A stretch of 19,006 bases of DNA from Thermoplasmata archaeon (lineage in GTDB: Archaea; Thermoplasmatota; Thermoplasmata; Lutacidiplasmatales; UBA184), in the NCBI GenBank assembly GCA_030037695.1, contig JASHQF010000132.1, positions 1 to 19,006 on the forward strand. The letters are read 5' to 3'. The translations under genes were made by a program, and so were the position numbers. This document shows, piece by piece, positions 6,754 through 13,871 of the stretch. The first letter of the stretch is position 1. Each line of letters opens with the position of its first letter. Under the pieces are notes generated by a model, which saw nothing but the letters and a program-made list of their open reading frames with translations, ran no database searches and was not told the origin of the DNA.

Positions 6754-8058
6754 CTAGGCCCGGGCGGCGAGCGGGGTCGCGGGGGCGAACCCGCCGCCGC
6801 TGTGCAGGGTGAAGGTGATGTCGATCGTAGGCGGAGAGCCCCCCGAGACGTTGAACGTACCGAACGACGAGTTGCCCGCAGCGTACCCGTCGGTCGGCGG
6901 CACGTGGAACCCGTAGCTCCCGTTCGTGAGGGAGAGCGTGATCGTCGACCCGTTGGACGAGCTGACGATGGGTCCGGATCCTCCGAACGGTTCGGCCGCG
7001 ACCACGAGAACGGTCCAGTTCGCGCCCGAGGGCAGGCCGGTCTCGGAGAACGTCACGGTGTACGGCACGAGCCGGACGAAGGCGACGTGGATCGTGGCGG
7101 GCGCCGCCCCCGAAACGTTGAACGTTCCGGTCGAGCCGTTGTCGGCGATGCTGTAGCCGGGGACGTTCCCGATCACGTAGCGGTACGACCCGTTCGGAAG
7201 GGCGAGCGTCAGCGTGGTGTTGGACGTCTCCCCTCCGCGGCGGTGATCGCCTCCGAAGAACCCCCCGAACCCGCCGACGACGCGGACCGTCCAGTTCGTC
7301 CCGGCCGCGAGGCCGGACTCTTCGAACGTCACGTTGTAGGTCGGACGGGGCGCGGAGACCGACACGAACGGGACCGAGATCGCCACGGCGCCGCCCGACA
7401 CGTTGAACGTTCCCCGCGGGCCGTTCGAATCCACGTACCCGGCGGCGTGCACGCGGTAGGTGTACGAGCCGTTCGGCAGCGAGAACGTGATTGTGGTGGT
7501 GTTCGAGCTCGCCCCGGCCGAGTCGCGGTCGCGAGGCCCGAAGCCGAGCCCCCCGCCGGATCCGCCGTCGCCCCAGTCGCCTCGCATCCGGACGAACCAC
7601 TCCGTGCCGGACGGGAGGCCGCTCTCGGTGAACGTCACGGTGTACGTGACGATCCGCGAGAACGTCACGGCGATCGGGCCGGCGGCCGCGCCCGAGACGT
7701 TGAAGGTCCCCCGGCTCCCGTTGTCCGCGAGGCTGAAGCCGGCGACCGGGCGGACGAAGTAGCGGTACGAGCCGTTCGGCAGCGCGAGCACGATCGTGGA
7801 AGTGTTGGAGGTGCCGAACCCTCCGCGATGGACCCAGTGGCCCCCGCCCCCGGAGCCGGGGCTCGGGGCGACGGCGACGCTCCAGTTCGTTCCCGCGGGG
7901 AGGCCGCTCTCCGAGAAGGTCACGTTGTAGGTCGGACCGGGGCTGGTGTCGGCGGAGGTCGGCGCGCGGGCCGACACGACCCCTGCGTAGACGATCGAGG
8001 AGCCGATCACGAGGCCGGCCACGACGAGCGCCCAGCCGAGGGCTCGCAGCGCGGGCAT
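6754..8058 (-). CDS. Secreted or membrane-anchored surface protein of four tandem beta-type repeats
   Basis: The protein has 434 residues. The N-terminus (residues 1-30) is a short basic start followed by a hydrophobic stretch, ALGWALVVAGLVIGSSIVYA, either a signal peptide or a membrane anchor. The rest is four copies of one ~90-100-residue module. Each begins Y-x-VTF-x-E-[ST]-GL-x-x-G-x-x-W-x-V, continues through SN-x-[ST]-T...[LS]-[PT]-NGSY-x-[YF], and ends GTFNVSG...V-x-F. Gly/Ser-rich, variable loops separate the first and middle strands. There are many N-x-S/T sequons (NVT, NTT, NGS, NVS), so heavy N-glycosylation of an extracellular protein is likely. Similar modules occur in surface proteins and thermopsin-like proteins of Thermoplasmata, but no protease domain is present here. 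ATG 8058 was chosen over an upstream in-frame start because the signal peptide then begins the protein. Function unknown. Confidence 0.8.
   Translation of the reverse strand: MPALRALGWALVVAGLVIGSSIVYAGVVSARAPTSADTSPGPTYNVTFSESGLPAGTNWSVAVAPSPGSGGGGHWVHRGGFGTSNTSTIVLALPNGSYRYFVRPVAGFSLADNGSRGTFNVSGAAAGPIAVTFSRIVTYTVTFTESGLPSGTEWFVRMRGDWGDGGSGGGLGFGPRDRDSAGASSNTTTITFSLPNGSYTYRVHAAGYVDSNGPRGTFNVSGGAVAISVPFVSVSAPRPTYNVTFEESGLAAGTNWTVRVVGGFGGFFGGDHRRGGETSNTTLTLALPNGSYRYVIGNVPGYSIADNGSTGTFNVSGAAPATIHVAFVRLVPYTVTFSETGLPSGANWTVLVVAAEPFGGSGPIVSSSNGSTITLSLTNGSYGFHVPPTDGYAAGNSSFGTFNVSGGSPPTIDITFTLHSGGGFAPATPLAARA
6808..7932 (-). repeat. Four tandem protein-coding repeats within the surface protein
   Basis: The units run approximately 7932-7651, 7647-7351, 7344-7069 and 7068-6808 (residues 43-136, 138-236, 239-330 and 331-417). 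Units 1-3 share TFNVSG, PNGSY and ESGL blocks at the same spacing. Unit 4 is the most diverged (LTNGSYGFHV, no LPNGSY) and has the shortest central loop. Copies differ enough at DNA level that recent tandem duplication is not obvious. Confidence 0.8.
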
Positions 8059-8078
8059 GCGGGGCCGAGCCGGAGGGC

Positions 8079-8090
8079 CGATAAGGGATT
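8079..8090 (-). promoter_or_regulatory. TATA-like box for the surface protein
   Basis: AATCCCTTATCGG on the minus strand lies about 26 bp before the ATG at 8058. A second AT-rich element at 8111-8121 (CTGTATAACTC on plus, also readable on minus) could be an additional promoter for either strand. Confidence 0.38.
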
Positions 8091-8205
8091 GCCGGGGCGC
8101 GGCCCTCAGGCTGTATAACTCTGCGCCGGACCCGCATCGACCGGTGTCGAAGTTGGGCACGCCGGGTGCGATGGCGGATGCGACCGCACGGCCCGACGCG
8201 ACGAC

Positions 8206-8216
8206 AAACGTATAGG
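8206..8216 (+). promoter_or_regulatory. TATA-like box for metG
   Basis: AAACGTATAGG, preceded by a BRE-like ACAAACG, predicts a start near 8238. That leaves a short leader with a GGAGG-type ribosome-binding site (8240-8244) before the GTG at 8250. Confidence 0.45.
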
Positions 8217-8249
8217 AGCCGCCCCGGCTCGAACGCGAGGGAGGCGAGC

Positions 8250-10499
8250 GTGGCGAGGATCTTCATCGGGGTCTCCTGGCCGTACGCCAACGGCCCGTTC
8301 CACCTGGGCCAGCTCGCCAGCACCTACCTCCCCGCCGACATCTTCGCGCGGTTCCACCGGCTGCTCGGCGACGACGTGCTCATGGTCTCGGGTTCCGATA
8401 TGCACGGGACGCCGACCCTGGTCGCGGCGGAGAAGGCCGGCACCACCCCGGCCGAGATCGCGGAGCGGAACCACGCGCTCAACCGTGACGCGTTCGAGCG
8501 GCTCGGGATCACGTTCGACCGGTTCACGACGACCCGGACGATCGAGCACGAGCGGACCGCCCAGGAGGTGTTCCTCGCCCTCCTCGAGCACGGGTTCATC
8601 GCCCGACGCACCTCCGAGCAGCCGTACTGTCCGAAGCACCGGCGGTTCCTCGCCGACCGCTACCTGGTCGGGACGTGCCCGCACTGCGGTTCGAAGAGCG
8701 CCCGGGGGGACGAGTGCGACAGCTGCGGCCGTCCGCTGGAGGCCAAGGAGCTCGGGGACCCGCGCTGCGCCCTGTGCGGTACTCCCGCCCGTTTCGAGCC
8801 GACCGAGCACTTCTACCTGGAGCTCGATCGGCTGCAGCCGAAGGTCGCTGAGTTCCTCGCCTCGCGCACGGGGTGGCGGCCGGGGACCCTCAAGGTCGCG
8901 GAGAACTTCCTCGCGGAGGGGCTCCATCCCACGCCGATAACGCGCGATCTCGACTGGGGCGTGCCGCTCCCGCTCGAGGGGTACGCGTCGAAGCGGTTCT
9001 ACGTCTGGTTCGAGGCGGTCACGGGGTACCTCTCCGCGGCCCGGGAGTGGGCGGTCCGCTCCGGGCACCCGGAGGCGTGGCGCCGGTTCTGGGAGGCGAG
9101 GGAGCCGGTGCGTCACTACTACTTCGTCGGGAAGGACAACAAGTTCCAGCACACGATCGTCTGGCCCGCGATGGTCCTCGGCGTAGGCGGCCTCCACGTG
9201 CCGGACGACGTGCCGGCGAACGAGTGGATGCTGCTCGGCGGCGGCAAGATCTCGAAATCGCGGACCTCGGAGGAGGCCGCGTTCCATCCGGCGCTCCTCG
9301 CGCGCCTCCCCCCCGACGTGATCCGGTTCTATGCGGCGCTCCTCGCCCCCGAGAATCGCGACACGGAGCTCGACTGGGACGAGGTCGAGACGATCCGCAA
9401 CGAGGTCCTCGCCAACCAGCTCGGGAACCTCGTCCAGCGGACCCTCGTCCTCGCGCGCGACCGTCTCGGGGGGCGGATCCCGAGCCCGGACCCCGAGGTG
9501 CTGGACGCGGTCGCGTCGGCGATCCGGCAGGCGCACGCCGAGATCACCGATCTGTACTCGGCCGTCCGTCTGAAAGCGGCGCTCGATCGTACCCTCGAGG
9601 AGGTGCGCGCTGCGAACCGTGCGTTCCACGAGGCCCAACCGTGGCAGGCGGCGCCGGCCGAGCGGGACCGCGCGATCTATGCGTCGATCTGGAAGATCCA
9701 GGCCCTCGCCGTCTGGCTGCGACCGGTCCTCCCGTTCGCCGCCGCCGAGATCGACCGGATGCTGGGCTACGCGCCGTCGCCCGGGGTCGGTGGCTGGGAG
9801 CGGGCCGTCCAGCCGCCCCCCGGCGGCCAGGCGCTCGGCGAGATCCGCCCCCTGTTCCCGAGGGTGGAGATCCGTCCCACCGAGGGCGCCGCCGTGACGG
9901 CCGGGGGGCCCTCGGGATCGGCCCCCGTCCCCCTAGCGGTGCGGGCCGCGACCGTGCGCACCGCGGCCGAGCACCCTTCCGCCGACAAGCTCCTCGTGCT
10001 CGAACTGGAGGTGGGCGCGCCGGGGCACGCGACGGTCGTCGCCGGCCTCCGCCCGTACTACGCCCCCTCGGCCCTCGCGGGGCGGTCGATCGTCTACCTC
10101 GCGAACCTCGAGCCCCGCACCATCCGGAGGATGACGTCGCAGGGGATGATCCTCGCGGCCGAGGGCCCGGAGCGACCGATCCCCCTCGCCGGCCCTTCGG
10201 GCACGCCCCCGGGCCGGTACGTCGAAGGCGTCGGAGCGGAGCCGAGGACGATCACGCACGCCGAGTTCTCCTCGGTCCCCCTGCTCGTCGGACGGGTCGA
10301 GGGCCGGGCCGAGGGGGCTTCGTCGCGGGTCGATGTGGGGGGCCGATCGATCGACGTCCCGGGGACGTGGGAGGTCGGGAAGCTCGTGGTCGTGCGCCTG
10401 GACGAGCCCGAGGGCTCGAGAGGGGCGGTCCTCGCGTTCGGTCCCGGGGCGCCGGTTCAGCCCTCGGAGCCGGTCCCTCCCGGGACGCGCATCCGATGA
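8250..10499 (+). CDS. metG: Methionyl-tRNA synthetase with C-terminal tRNA-binding OB fold and an extra module
   Basis: It charges tRNA-Met with methionine. In the 749-residue protein the class I 'HIGH' motif appears as FHLGQ (residues 17-21) after PYANGP. Zinc-knuckle cysteines are C143/C146, C156/C159 and C173/C176. The KMSKS loop is KISKS (333-337), and an anticodon-binding helical domain covers about 360-510. Residues about 560-660 are an EMAP/TrbD OB fold (HPSADKLLVLELEVG...VVAGLRPYY...ANLEPRTIRRMTSQGM). About 85 further residues (665-749) repeat OB-like strand wording (VPLLVGRVEG, KLVVVRLDEP) and are unusual. GTG 8250 was chosen because ARIFIGVSWPYANGP is the family N-terminus and a GGAGG lies 5 bases upstream. 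The stop overlaps the next gene (ATGA), so the PHP gene is cotranscribed. Confidence 0.96.
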   Translation: MARIFIGVSWPYANGPFHLGQLASTYLPADIFARFHRLLGDDVLMVSGSDMHGTPTLVAAEKAGTTPAEIAERNHALNRDAFERLGITFDRFTTTRTIEHERTAQEVFLALLEHGFIARRTSEQPYCPKHRRFLADRYLVGTCPHCGSKSARGDECDSCGRPLEAKELGDPRCALCGTPARFEPTEHFYLELDRLQPKVAEFLASRTGWRPGTLKVAENFLAEGLHPTPITRDLDWGVPLPLEGYASKRFYVWFEAVTGYLSAAREWAVRSGHPEAWRRFWEAREPVRHYYFVGKDNKFQHTIVWPAMVLGVGGLHVPDDVPANEWMLLGGGKISKSRTSEEAAFHPALLARLPPDVIRFYAALLAPENRDTELDWDEVETIRNEVLANQLGNLVQRTLVLARDRLGGRIPSPDPEVLDAVASAIRQAHAEITDLYSAVRLKAALDRTLEEVRAANRAFHEAQPWQAAPAERDRAIYASIWKIQALAVWLRPVLPFAAAEIDRMLGYAPSPGVGGWERAVQPPPGGQALGEIRPLFPRVEIRPTEGAAVTAGGPSGSAPVPLAVRAATVRTAAEHPSADKLLVLELEVGAPGHATVVAGLRPYYAPSALAGRSIVYLANLEPRTIRRMTSQGMILAAEGPERPIPLAGPSGTPPGRYVEGVGAEPRTITHAEFSSVPLLVGRVEGRAEGASSRVDVGGRSIDVPGTWEVGKLVVVRLDEPEGSRGAVLAFGPGAPVQPSEPVPPGTRIR

Positions 10500-11176
10500 A
10501 CGGACCCCTGCGGATCGATCTCCACGTACATTCCGCGCATTCCCCGGATGCCCGGGACACGCCCGCGCAGCTCGTCGCCCGGGCCCGCGCGCTCGGCCTC
10601 GACGGTCTCGCCCTCACCGATCACAATTCGGTCGCCGGACTCGCCGAGGCCGAGGATGCGGCCCGCGCCGCACCGGGATTCTGGGTCCTCCCCGGGGTCG
10701 AAGTGTCGACGATCGAGGGGCACCTGCTCGCGCTCGGCGTGCGGACCGCGCCGGCCTCCGCCCGTCCGCTCGCCGAGACGATCGACTGGGTGCGAGCGCA
10801 AGGAGGCGAGCCGGTGCTCGCCCACCCGTTCCGCTGGATCCACGGCGTGGGCGGGGCGGTCGCGCGCACCGCGCGGGTCGCTGCGATCGAAACGGTGAAC
10901 GGGCATACCGGGGCACGACGGAACGAGCGCGCCGGGCGGCTCGCCGCGGAGCGGGGCGTCGGGACCACGGGAGGGAGCGACGCCCATCGATCGGCGGAGG
11001 TGGGGCGGGCGCTCACGATCTTTCCCCCGGGGGTCGGCGGGACCGACGACCTCCTCGAGGCGCTACGTCGGGGGAGGACGATCGCCTCGGGTGCGTCCCT
11101 CGACCGCGGGGCCCAGCTCCGCACCGCCGTTCGCTCCGGGTGGTTGCGCGTGCGTCGCGGGTTCCGTCCGATCTGA
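10496..11176 (+). CDS. PHP-domain metal-dependent phosphoesterase
   Basis: This is a 226-residue PHP (polymerase and histidinol phosphatase) family hydrolase. Metal-ligand motifs are present in order: DLHVHSAHSPD (H10, H12), LALTDHNS (D42, H43), PGVEVSTIEGH (E69, H76), VLAHPF (H110), and GGSDAH (D162, H164). It is a stand-alone domain like YciV/RNase AM or bacterial/archaeal TrpH-type proteins, with no polymerase part. These proteins act as nucleases or nucleotide/sugar phosphatases; the substrate here is not known. The ATGA overlap with metG implies translational coupling and makes a role in RNA or nucleotide metabolism plausible, though that is inference. Confidence 0.88.
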   Translation: MNGPLRIDLHVHSAHSPDARDTPAQLVARARALGLDGLALTDHNSVAGLAEAEDAARAAPGFWVLPGVEVSTIEGHLLALGVRTAPASARPLAETIDWVRAQGGEPVLAHPFRWIHGVGGAVARTARVAAIETVNGHTGARRNERAGRLAAERGVGTTGGSDAHRSAEVGRALTIFPPGVGGTDDLLEALRRGRTIASGASLDRGAQLRTAVRSGWLRVRRGFRPI

Positions 11177-11217
11177 CCCGAGTTCGGCCTTCTCCACGGG
11201 TCCGCTGGCCGCTGCGT

Positions 11218-11233
11218 CGGAACGGCCGTTCCG
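11218..11233. repeat. Perfect 16-bp palindrome upstream of tRNA-Cys
   Basis: CGGAACGGCCGTTCCG is its own reverse complement. It lies between the PHP gene and the tRNA, immediately before the tRNA's TATA-like element. It could be an operator or, in RNA, a self-complementary element at the end of the metG-PHP transcript; there is no T-tract immediately after it. Confidence 0.6.
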
Positions 11234-11237
11234 GCAG

Positions 11238-11248
11238 GACTTTTAGTG
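11238..11248 (+). promoter_or_regulatory. TATA-like box for tRNA-Cys
   Basis: GACTTTTAGTG is AT-rich and about 28 bp before the first base of the tRNA, the usual archaeal tRNA promoter position. Confidence 0.4.
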
Positions 11249-11271
11249 CGGGCAACGTTCGCACCGCCCGC

Positions 11272-11344
11272 GCCGAGGTGGCAGAATGGTTAATGCGACG
11301 GACTGCAGATCCGTTTCCTGGGGGTTCGATTCCCTCCCTCGGCT
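11272..11344 (+). tRNA. tRNA-Cys (GCA)
   Basis: A complete 73-base cloverleaf can be drawn. The acceptor stem pairs GCCGAGG with CCTCGGC. The anticodon stem ACGGA/TCCGT encloses the loop CTGCAGA, with GCA at 11305-11307. The T arm is GGGGG-TTCGATT-CCCTC. The discriminator base is T, as required for cysteine tRNAs. CCA is not encoded and no intron is visible. Confidence 0.96.
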
Positions 11345-11513
11345 CGTCTCCCTCCGGGGGACGCCCAACCTCCGAGCGGCTCCCGGCCCGAAGCGGCCGG
11401 CCCCCGAGCGCTGGGAGAGCCCGCCCGTGCGCTAGGCTCGGCCCCGGACCCCGGAGCACGGCTGCAAACCTTCAAGGAGGGATAGCCGGATTCCGAGACC
11501 TCCCGCCAGCACG

Positions 11514-12950
11514 ATGACCGCGAAGAAGTCGTTGATCCCGCCGCGACCCCCGGACGACCCCCACAAGACGAAGGTGCGCGAGCACATCGTCGCGATGCTC
11601 GACACGGAGCGGCGCATCCTCGCCGCGCTCGGGCCGATCTCCGAGGAGCTCGAGGAGCACGCCGATACCTCCGCGCTCCTCGGCAGGGTCCGTGCGCTCG
11701 CCGAAGACCACCTCGAGGCCCTCCGGATCCGGCTGATGGGCATCGACGTCCGAGAGCCGGATCTTCCGCCCCTCCCGGGTCCCGCGGCTCCGGGGGGGAA
11801 CGACAAGGTCGGGCGACCCTCCGGTCCCTCGGCGGCGTTGCAGCGCCTGTTCACCCTCCTCAGCGAGGCGACGTTTGGCTACTCCCTCCTGCACGTGGTC
11901 GCCCATCGCCAGCTCGACAGTTCGTGGGCGATCGAGCAGGGCAACACGGCCGACCTCGCCGAGGAGCTGCTGAAGGAGTACGCCCGCGTGCTCGAGGTCG
12001 TCGACTCCAAGGCGGGCGAGGTCGCGGTCTGGGAGTTGAGCCGGCAGGGGCTGGAGTGCCGGTGCGTCTGTCCGTCGTGCTCCCTCGGGATCTGCCTGTG
12101 CTGGATCCACGGGACCGCCACCACCGCGGAGGCGCGGCGCCCCGTCCTGGTCCGCGACGCCGCTCCGGCCGCGGCGGGGCTCCCGGTCACGCTGCCGCGG
12201 CAGGAGAGCGTGGCCCTCCTCGCCGGCGTCGTCGAGGGCGACGCGATCGTCGCGATCGACGGGGCGGGGGTCGGCGGGGACGCCGGCCTCGACGCGACGA
12301 TCGGGGGGTTCCAGCGGGCGATCACGTCGCACCCCGCCGGGGAGACGATCCGCCTCAGGGTGCGGGACCCGTCCGGCGACGTGCGCGACGTGCGGATCGC
12401 CCGGGACGTGGCGAGCCCCCCGCCGAGCGAGCGCCGGCTCGCGGCGATCGTGTTCACCGACATGGTCGGCTTCACGGCGCTCGCCCAGAAGGACGAGGCC
12501 CGCGCCCTCGAGCTGCTCGAGGAGCACCGCGCGCTCGTCCGGGCGGTCCTGCCCCGGCACGGCGGCCGCGAGGTCAAGACGATCGGCGACGCGTTCCTCC
12601 TCGAGTTCGCGAGCGCCCTGGACGCGACCGCCTGCGCCCTCGAGGTCCAGCGCGCCGTGCGCCAGCGCAACCGGCTCCATCGCCGGGACCCGATCCAGCT
12701 CCGGATCGGCATCCACGTCGGCGATCTCGTCTCCGTCCACGGGGACATCTACGGGGATGCGGTGAACATCGCCTCCCGCATCGAGCCGATGGCGGAACCC
12801 GGGGGGATCTGCGTCAGCCAGCAGGTCTACGACCAGGTATGGAACAAGGTGCCGGTCAAGCTCGCCGAGATGGCGAAGCGTCGGCTGAAGAACGTGACCG
12901 CCCCCATCGGGGTCTACCGGGTGTCGGTCCCGGAGTCGCCTCGGCGTTAA
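11514..12950 (+). CDS. Class III adenylate/guanylate cyclase with helical N-terminus, Cys cluster and PDZ-like domain
   Basis: The protein has 478 residues. Residues 17-75 and 105-180 are predicted helical (heptad-like, rich in Leu/Glu/Ala) and I do not recognise them. They are followed by a six-cysteine cluster, CRCVCPSC...CLC (C182, C184, C186, C189, C194, C196). Residues about 215-300 look like a PDZ domain (GVVEGDAIVAIDG, GETIRLRVRDPSG). The C-terminal 305-478 is a class III cyclase domain with a complete active site: metal ligands D316 (FTDMVGFT) and D359 (IGDAF), purine-selecting K355 and D415 (YGDAVN), and transition-state N418 and R422. Lys plus Asp predicts ATP as substrate, giving cAMP. 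No transmembrane segment is seen, so it is probably cytosolic. ATG 11514 is the natural start; an AGGAGGG at 11475 is too far upstream to serve it. Class III cyclases are uncommon in archaea. Confidence 0.88.
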   Translation: MTAKKSLIPPRPPDDPHKTKVREHIVAMLDTERRILAALGPISEELEEHADTSALLGRVRALAEDHLEALRIRLMGIDVREPDLPPLPGPAAPGGNDKVGRPSGPSAALQRLFTLLSEATFGYSLLHVVAHRQLDSSWAIEQGNTADLAEELLKEYARVLEVVDSKAGEVAVWELSRQGLECRCVCPSCSLGICLCWIHGTATTAEARRPVLVRDAAPAAAGLPVTLPRQESVALLAGVVEGDAIVAIDGAGVGGDAGLDATIGGFQRAITSHPAGETIRLRVRDPSGDVRDVRIARDVASPPPSERRLAAIVFTDMVGFTALAQKDEARALELLEEHRALVRAVLPRHGGREVKTIGDAFLLEFASALDATACALEVQRAVRQRNRLHRRDPIQLRIGIHVGDLVSVHGDIYGDAVNIASRIEPMAEPGGICVSQQVYDQVWNKVPVKLAEMAKRRLKNVTAPIGVYRVSVPESPRR

Positions 12951-12955
12951 GGTCG

Positions 12956-12970
12956 GAGCGACCCTCGCTC
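12956..12970. terminator. Short hairpin in the convergent gap between cyclase and permease
   Basis: GAGCGA-CCC-TCGCTC forms a six-pair stem with a three-base loop, just 5 bases after the cyclase stop. It lies in the 63-bp gap between convergent genes. No T-run follows on either strand, so a role in transcription end formation is only a possibility. Confidence 0.25.
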
Positions 12971-13013
12971 GGCGCGTCGGGGAGCTCCCGCCGCCGGCGG
13001 AGGGGTCGCCCGA

Positions 13014-13871
13014 TCACTCCGCCTTCAGGTACCGCGAGGCGAGGAACGTCCCGAGCACGATCATCGTCGCGGCGAACAGGGCGAGGTACCCGAGGTAGAG
13101 CGCGTCCGAGCCCGAGAACTGCCCGAACGTGAGGACGCTGCGGGAGAGCTGGGCGGAGTAGCCGACCGGGTTGACGTCGGCGATCGACCGCATCCAGCCG
13201 GGGTAGATCGACGTGGGGAACATCGCCCCGCTCGCGAACATGAGCGGCATCGTGATGAAGTTCGCGATCACCCCGGGGGTCTGCCAGTCGGTGCTCGTCG
13301 CGGTGATCGCGAGGAAGAACGCCGAGAAGCCGAGGCCGAGACAGACGAGCCCCGCGACCCAGGCGGCCCAGCCGAGCGGGCTGCCCTGGAGCCGGACGCC
13401 GAAGGCGGCCGCCGCGCACAGCATCACGGGGATCTGGACGAGCCCCCGCATCGCCGAGCCGAGCGCCTTCGCGAGGTAGACCGTCGCCTTGCTCGTCGGG
13501 GTGATCAGGATGCGCTTCATGAAGCCGAACCGCTTGTCCTGGATCGAGCTCATCGCGCCGAACATCCCGACCGACAGCATGCCGGTCGACAGGACCCCGG
13601 GGAGCAGGAAGGCGAGGTAGCTCGTCCCGGGCGGGGCGTGCAGGAGGAACGTGTCGAGCTCCGACGTCGGGAGCCCGGACATCATCCCGCCGAAGAAGGC
13701 GAGCCACATGAACGGCTGCACGAGGGTGATCGCGATCACCCACGGGTTGCGGAACGTCTTCAGCAACTCGCGGGCGATCAGGCCCGAGAACTGGCGAACC
13801 TGTCCGACGTGGCCGTCGCTCCGGCCCTCGGCCAGCGCAGGGACCGTGACGGTCCGCGTGAGCGCGCTCAC
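13014..13871 (-). CDS. ABC-2 type exporter permease
   Basis: This 285-residue membrane subunit pairs with the ATPase encoded just upstream. After a ~35-residue cytoplasmic N-terminus (RELLKTFRNPWVIAITLVQP, the usual ABC-2 entry) about six hydrophobic segments can be seen. These include PFMWLAFFGG, YLAFLLPGVLSTGMLSVGMFG, VMLCAAAAFGVRL, WAAWVAGLVCLGLGFSAFFLAI and TMIVLGTFLASRYL. It carries the ABC-2 pattern MFASGAMFPTSIYPGWMRSIADVNPVGY before the last membrane segment. GTG 13871 overlaps the ATPase TGA (GTGA), showing coupled translation. The family includes DrrB/NodJ-like drug or polysaccharide exporters; the cargo is unknown. Confidence 0.88.
   Translation of the reverse strand: MSALTRTVTVPALAEGRSDGHVGQVRQFSGLIARELLKTFRNPWVIAITLVQPFMWLAFFGGMMSGLPTSELDTFLLHAPPGTSYLAFLLPGVLSTGMLSVGMFGAMSSIQDKRFGFMKRILITPTSKATVYLAKALGSAMRGLVQIPVMLCAAAAFGVRLQGSPLGWAAWVAGLVCLGLGFSAFFLAITATSTDWQTPGVIANFITMPLMFASGAMFPTSIYPGWMRSIADVNPVGYSAQLSRSVLTFGQFSGSDALYLGYLALFAATMIVLGTFLASRYLKAE

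Noticed and set aside
8059..8160. N-terminal extension of the surface protein by 34 residues
   Set aside because: It would place a signal peptide internally and would run through the best-placed TATA-like box; ATG 8058 begins the hydrophobic segment.
8170..8214. A 14-codon plus-strand frame (MADATARPDATTNV) downstream of the TATA-like element at 8111-8121
   Set aside because: No ribosome-binding site, no resemblance to anything, and it ends inside the metG promoter; likely chance.
5585..8323. A ~900-codon minus-strand open frame spanning thyX, the surface protein and the metG start
   Set aside because: It crosses three well-supported genes in another frame and has only low-complexity Arg/Pro composition.
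11383..11400. CCGGCC-CGAAGC-GGCCGG hairpin after tRNA-Cys as a terminator
   Set aside because: Only six pairs, no T-tract, and such G/C self-complementarity is common by chance in this composition.
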